Made by a program: the position numbers and the translations under genes. From Tiliqua scincoides (lineage: Eukaryota > Chordata > Lepidosauria > Squamata > Scincidae), in NCBI RefSeq assembly GCF_035046505.1, contig NC_089822.1, positions 127,840,807-127,904,806 on the forward strand: a stretch of DNA of 64,000 bases, read 5' to 3'. Positions 59,428 through 64,000 of the stretch are shown here, in pieces; position 1 is the stretch's first letter; every line of letters begins with the position of its first letter. A model generated the notes under the pieces. The model saw only the letters and a list, made by a program, of their open reading frames with translations, was not told the origin of the DNA and did no database searches.

Positions 59428-60980
59428 TATGAAGCTGCCTGTTCTAAGACCATATTGATCCATGTATCCTTTTCAATCTGGTTTCAGGCCGGGCTTTGGA
59501 ACGGAAACTGCCTTGGTCGCCTTGGTGGATGACCTACGCCGGGGACTGGACAGGGGGAGTGTGTCCCTGTTGGTCCTGCTGGACCTCTCGGTGGCTTTCG
59601 ATACCATCGACCATGGTATCCTTCTGGGCCAAATGGCCGAGTTGGGAGTTGGAGGCACTGTTTTGCGGTGGTTCCGCTCCTACTTGGAGGGTCGGTCCCA
59701 GATGGTGGTGTTGGGGGATGCCTGTTCGACACCCTGGCCTTTGAGGTGCGGGGTGCTGCAGGGTTCAATTCTGTCCCCTATGCTATTTAATATCTACATG
59801 AAACTGCTGGGAGAGGTCATCCGGGGGTTTGGAGTGAGGTGCAATCAATATGCTGATGACACCCAGCTCTGTCTCTCCTCCAGATTCCAGGGTGGCGGTT
59901 GAGGGCCTGGAGCGCTGTCTGGAAGCAGTAAGGATCTGGATGGGGGCTAACAAGCTGAAATTAAATCCGGATAAGACAGAGGCTCTCCTGGTTCGGAAAT
60001 CCTCGATGCAGGTGCTGGATTATCGGCTTGCTCTGAATGGGGTTGCACTCCCTCTGAAGGAGCAGGTTCGCAGCTTGGGGGTCCTCCTGGACTCGCAGCT
60101 GCTCCTGGATTCCCAGGTGGCGGCTGTGGCTAGGGGGGCCTTCGCTCAGCTTCGGCTGGTGCGCCAGCTGCGGCCGTACTTGGATCGTGCAGACCTGGCC
60201 ACGGTGATCCATGCCACGGTGACATCGAGGTTAGATTATTGTAACGCGCTCTATGTGGGGCTACCCTTGAAGACGGTTCGGAAACTGCAATTAGTGCAGA
60301 ATGCAGCAGCCCGTGTGGTCACTGGAGCTAGGCGGTTTGACTCTGTCAGTCCGCTTCTCCGGGGGCTACATTGGCTGCCCATTAGTTTCCGGGCCCAATT
60401 CAAGGTGCTGGTTTTGACCTTTAAAGCCCTATACTGCTCTGGGCCAGGATATCTTAGGGACCGCCTACTCCCGTACAAATCAGCTCGCCCTTTCAGGTCA
60501 TCAGAGAAGGCCTTTTTACAAGTGCCGCCACTCAAGGAGGTCCGGGGGGCGGCTGCAAGAAATAGGGCCTTCTCGGTAGCGGCACCAACATTATGGAACT
60601 CCCTTCCCCTTGACTTGAGAATGGCTCCCTCTCTTGAGAGTTTCCGGCGAGGCCTGAAGACTGCTGTTTACACAAGCCTTCTGATTCTTTGGCCTTTTTA
60701 ACATTTTTTACACATTTTGTAGTTTTTACAGGCCTGATTCCTCTGTAACTTGCTCTTTTGTACTCTTTTTATTCTGTCTTTTAATCTGACTACTGTTTTT
60801 TAAGGTCGCTGTTAATGTGTTTTTAATGTTTTTATCTGCTATTTGTCTTAATTTATTTTTTTAAATGTGTTTTTTATATGTTGTTAGCCACCCTGGGTCC
60901 CTTTAGGGAGAAGGGCGGGATATAAATAAAGTTTATTATTATTATTATTATTATGTAGCCCAATGTATTGTTGAACTGGA
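59428..60980 (-). mobile_element. SINE family E remnant split by an L2
   Basis: ATATGAAGCTGCCTGTTCTAAG and ACCATATTGATCCATGTA (to about 59465) continue after the L2 as ATGTAGCCCAATGTATTG (from about 60954), the order found in family E on the minus strand. ATGTA at both junctions is a likely short target duplication of the L2. Confidence 0.55.
59462..60955 (+). mobile_element. L2 LINE, 5'-truncated, nearly intact reverse transcriptase
   Basis: The frame 59462-59902 begins in RT motif 1-2 (PFQSGFRPGFGTETALV), then has motif A (LLDLSVAFDTIDH), motif B (GVLQGSILSPMLFNIYM) and motif C (YADDTQL). A single frame shift near 59885 moves the rest to 59850-60701: EAVRIWMGANKLKLNPDKTE, GLPLKTVRKLQLVQNAAARV, LHWLPISFRAQFKVLVL, to the natural stop. 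The 3' UTR ends GGCGGGATATAAATAAAG plus a TTA run (60935-60953). Apart from the truncation and one frame shift I see no damage, so it is a fairly young copy. It was inserted in a SINE. Confidence 0.92.
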
Positions 60981-60984
60981 GTGG

Positions 60985-62415
60985 CTCCAGTATTGTGGTT
61001 GAACTGGAGTGGATCTCCTGGATTTCAGAGTTGGTTTTGTGTGCAGCATGTATACTGTACGCTGAACTGTGGCCCCATGCACCCAAAAAGTGGGCAGACA
61101 ACACCAGCCAAGAGATTCATGATCTCATGATGATCACCACATCATGAGATTGATACCACAGGTACCATGCAAGTGGAAGGTACCACATCTGTACCACAGA
61201 ATCATGGGTGCAGAGTGGAAATGCCTTCCACTTGTTCGGTAACATCATTGGATCTAAGCTTTTGACTGGTTGTGGAATTTAGACTCGATTTGTATTAAAT
61301 CTGTTTCCTTTGATTATGGATAAGCTCCTGTTTCAAAATATCCCAGAGGGCTTAAGGAACTCACATTAAAGTCATTTAAAAATAACAGATTGGCCATCTA
61401 TGCACGTAATGGTGAATGATTGTTGTGAATTTTTAAAAAGTTAACTATCATCTAGAAGCAAAATGTCCAGTCTGGTTTGGGTTATGTGGCTTTTTACAAT
61501 GACTTTGATGACCCAATGTCTGAATAACAAAAGTTCCAGTTTTTGTATTGGGCAATTTTTCTGATTGTGACAAAAAACTGGAATTTTAACCAATAATCAA
61601 ATGCAGCTTCCATAAGTGGAATGCCCAGAATGTTTATGTGCATATTTAGACAGATTGTCCATGCTTTGATTTCACAGCTTGAAGAAATGATGACACTAGC
61701 CCTTGCAGCAATCATACCACATTGTGGATTAGTTCAGATGTAGTTTATAAACACAATTTAGGGATTGGGAGTAAGTTGTAGGATCATGTATCAGTCATCC
61801 TCTCCCTTCCCTCCTTTTCTGAGCGTGAATATCCCTATCCCCTCTACTCTGGCTCAGAATTTAAATATAACTGGTAAGTGTAATGGTTGATGCATGCCCT
61901 AAACTCCAGTTCTGGTGCATCAGCCTTAGTGGTGCTCATGTATAATGTCAGTCTAAAGAACAGCAGGACAAGGATCAATTTGTGTGTTAGAAAGGAGGGA
62001 TACATGATCTTGCAGCCCAAATCCCTAAACCATGGTTCAGTGTTACATATGCACTGATCTAGTATGATTGATTTGTAAATATAATCCCCTTTCAATCTCA
62101 GTTTTATTGGGAACAAATTTATATCTTTTGATGTTTTGATCTTGATTTTAAAATGAAAATATTTCAGACTGTTTCTTGCTGTGTATGGAGTCGTTTAAAT
62201 CGATATTTCCTCCAAGTCAGATGTATGAATTTTTATGACCAATCTGAGATCTGTTCTTTCATTCTGTTGGTGGAGGCCATATTCACAATTTAAATAACTT
62301 TAGAAAACTTGGAGGTCGTCTCAAGGATTGTGTTTGTATCACATGTGAGTGTTGCTAGAACCATAACAAAACAAGACACCGTATAATTACCATATAAAAT
62401 ACAAAATCAAGATAC
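60985..62415 (+). other. Inferred CBX5 intron 1, no recognised gene
   Basis: GATCTCATGATGATCACCAC and CATCATGAGAT near 61121-61150 form a small inverted pair. Around 61725-62060, AACACAATTTAGGG and CCCTAAACCATGGTTC hint at a degraded inverted-repeat element. No exon was recognised. Confidence 0.35.
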
Positions 62416-62419
62416 GTAA

Positions 62420-62712
62420 CCAAGGGCGCAGTCTATTCCAGCGCGGGGGGAGGGAGAGTGGAAGGCGGTCCGGGGGTGAGTGGGTGGGGCGGGGAGTGGG
62501 AGACGGGGCTGGGACCCGGCTCTTATTCGGGATCCCAACACCCGTTCCTGAGCAGCGTGGAGTGGCTTCAAGCTGCTGCACTCTCCTCAGACTTATGCCA
62601 CCTCCAGAGGTGGCACAAGCCCACTGGGGCTGCAGTGGCTTACCTGGAGATAAGAGGAAGAATTTCCCCTTACTGCTGTCTGAGCTACTTTGGGGCCCTA
62701 TCTTATGTTGGA
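62420..62712. mobile_element. MITE family C copy, truncated
   Basis: GGGGCTGGGACCCGGCTC, GGGATCCCAACACCCGTTCC, TTATGCCACCTCCAGAGG and CTTACCTGGAGATAAGAGG align in order with 11260-11450. The right terminus is replaced by the CR1 end at 62713. Confidence 0.7.
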
Positions 62713-64000
62713 TAAGAACATAAGAACAGCCCCACTGGATCAGGCCATAGGCCCATCTAGTCCAGCTTCCTGTATCTCACAGCAGCCCCACCAAATGCCA
62801 CAGGGAGCATTTATACCTGATAACAAGAGACCTGCATCCTGGTGCCCTTCCTTGCATTGGCATTTTGACATAGCCCATTTCTAAAATCAGGAGGTTGCAC
62901 ATACACATCATGGCTTGTAACCCATAATGGATTTTTCCTCCAGAAACTTGTCCAATCCCCTTTTAAAGGCATCCAGGCCAGATGCCATCAACACATCCTG
63001 CGGCAAGGAGTTCCACAGACTGCACGCTGAGTAAAGAAATATTTTCTTTTGTCTGTCCTAACCCTCCCAACACTCAATTTTAGTGGATGTCCCCTGGTTC
63101 TGGTGTTATGTGAGAGTGTAAAGAGCATCTCTCTATCCACTTTATCCTTCCCCTGCATAATTTTGTATGTCTCAATCATGTCCCCCCTCAGGCGTCTCTT
63201 TTCTAGGCTGAAGAGGCCCAAACGCCATAACCTTTCCTCATAAGGAAGGTGCTCCAGCCCAGTAATCATCTTAGTTGCTCTCTTTTGCACTTTTCCTTTT
63301 CCACTATGTCTTTTTTGAGATGTGGCGACCAGAACTGGACACAGTACTCTAGGTGTGGCCTTACCATCGATTTGTACAATCGATGCTGTGTATAATATTA
63401 GCCGTTTTGTTCTCAATATCTTTTCTAATGATTCCAAGCATAGAATTGACCTTCTTCACTGCCGCCGCACATTGGGTCGACACTTTCATCGACCTGTCCA
63501 CCACCACCCCAAGATCTCTCTCCTGATCTGTCACAGACAGCTCAGAACCCATCAGCCTATATGTGAAGTTTTGATTTTTTGCCCCAGTGTGCATGACTGT
63601 GCACTTACTTACATTGAAACGCATCTGCCATTTTGCTGCCCATTCTGCCAGTTTGGAGCGATCCTTCTGGAGCTCCTCACAATCACTTCTGGTCTTCACT
63701 ACTCGGAAAAGTTTGGTGTCATCTGCAAACTTAGCCACCTCACTGTTCACCCCTGTCTCCAGGTCATTTATGAAGAGGTTGAAAAGCACCGGTCCCAGGA
63801 CAGATCCTTGGGGCACACCGCTTTTCACCTCTCTCCATTGTGAAAATTGCCCATTGACACCCACTCTCTGTTTCCTGGTCTTCGACCAGGTCTCAATCCA
63901 GGAGAGGACCTGCCCTCTAATTCCCTGACTGTGGAGTTTTTTCAGTAGCCTTTGGTGAGGGACCGCGTCAAATGCCTTGTGAAAGTCCATATATATAATG
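62713..64000 (-). mobile_element. CR1 LINE, 3' part, continues past the window
   Basis: On the minus strand the frame 63990-63361 contains RT motif A (DFHKAFDAVPH), motif B (SGVPQGSVLGPVLFNLFIND) and motif C (FADDTKLF), then KLAEWAAKWQMRFNVSKC. The frame 63437-62988 carries the CR1-typical [19 protein letters not shown] and LGLFSLEKRRLRGDMIETY. The change of frame near 63370-63420 shows at least one frame shift. The 3' UTR runs to the terminus TGTTCTTATGTTC at about 62713. The 5' part lies beyond 64000. Confidence 0.9.

Overview
The window is nuclear DNA from a sauropsid, most likely a squamate reptile. The evidence is two intron-bearing vertebrate genes, a CpG-rich divergent promoter, CR1 and L2 LINEs, several tRNA-derived SINE families of squamate type, a 5S rRNA-derived SINE, and many small hAT-like elements with 8-bp target duplications. 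I cannot name the species.

Layout. Positions 1-13.6 kb hold no gene that I recognise, only repeats; unseen 5' exons of NFE2 may lie here. NFE2 (+), the CNC-bZIP haematopoietic transcription factor, has two coding exons at 13708-13848 and 19946-20932 (375 residues), then a roughly 1.6-kb 3' UTR ending near 22.5 kb. Positions 22.5-25.4 kb are a nest of DNA transposons. Positions 25.57-27.0 kb contain a possible chain of distal alternative 3' exons on the minus strand. HNRNPA1 (-) runs from a polyadenylation signal at 29143-29148 to its start codon at 35282-35284. Its ten coding exons give 356 residues, with a further 3' UTR exon. Positions 34.6-36.6 kb are a CpG-rich divergent promoter with a tandem array of NRF1-like sites and five CCAAT boxes. 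In human, NFE2, HNRNPA1 and CBX5 lie side by side in this arrangement. I therefore infer that the + strand side of the promoter belongs to CBX5 and that 36-64 kb is its long first intron. No CBX5 coding exon is visible, so that assignment rests on synteny.

The inferred CBX5 intron is packed with insertions: hAT elements with clean 8-bp duplications (36905, 38977, 44981, 53106), a pair of Tigger-like elements, an L2 inside a CR1, a nearly intact L2 reverse-transcriptase segment inside a SINE, and a CR1 that runs off the right edge. One solo LTR (a retroviral or gypsy-like fossil) sits in the NFE2 intron, flanked by a 5-bp duplication.

I see no novel gene system. The observations most worth checking are: (1) a 5S rRNA-derived SINE whose 3' tail matches the end of a LINE copy encoding a C2H2-finger-like stretch, suggesting a SINE-LINE partnership; (2) the NRF1-like tandem array in the HNRNPA1 promoter; (3) an HNRNPA1 that lacks the QYFAKPRNQ segment, with every glycine-rich-domain exon symmetric in phase 1; (4) candidate distal HNRNPA1 3' exons; (5) three MITE families with the same termini.
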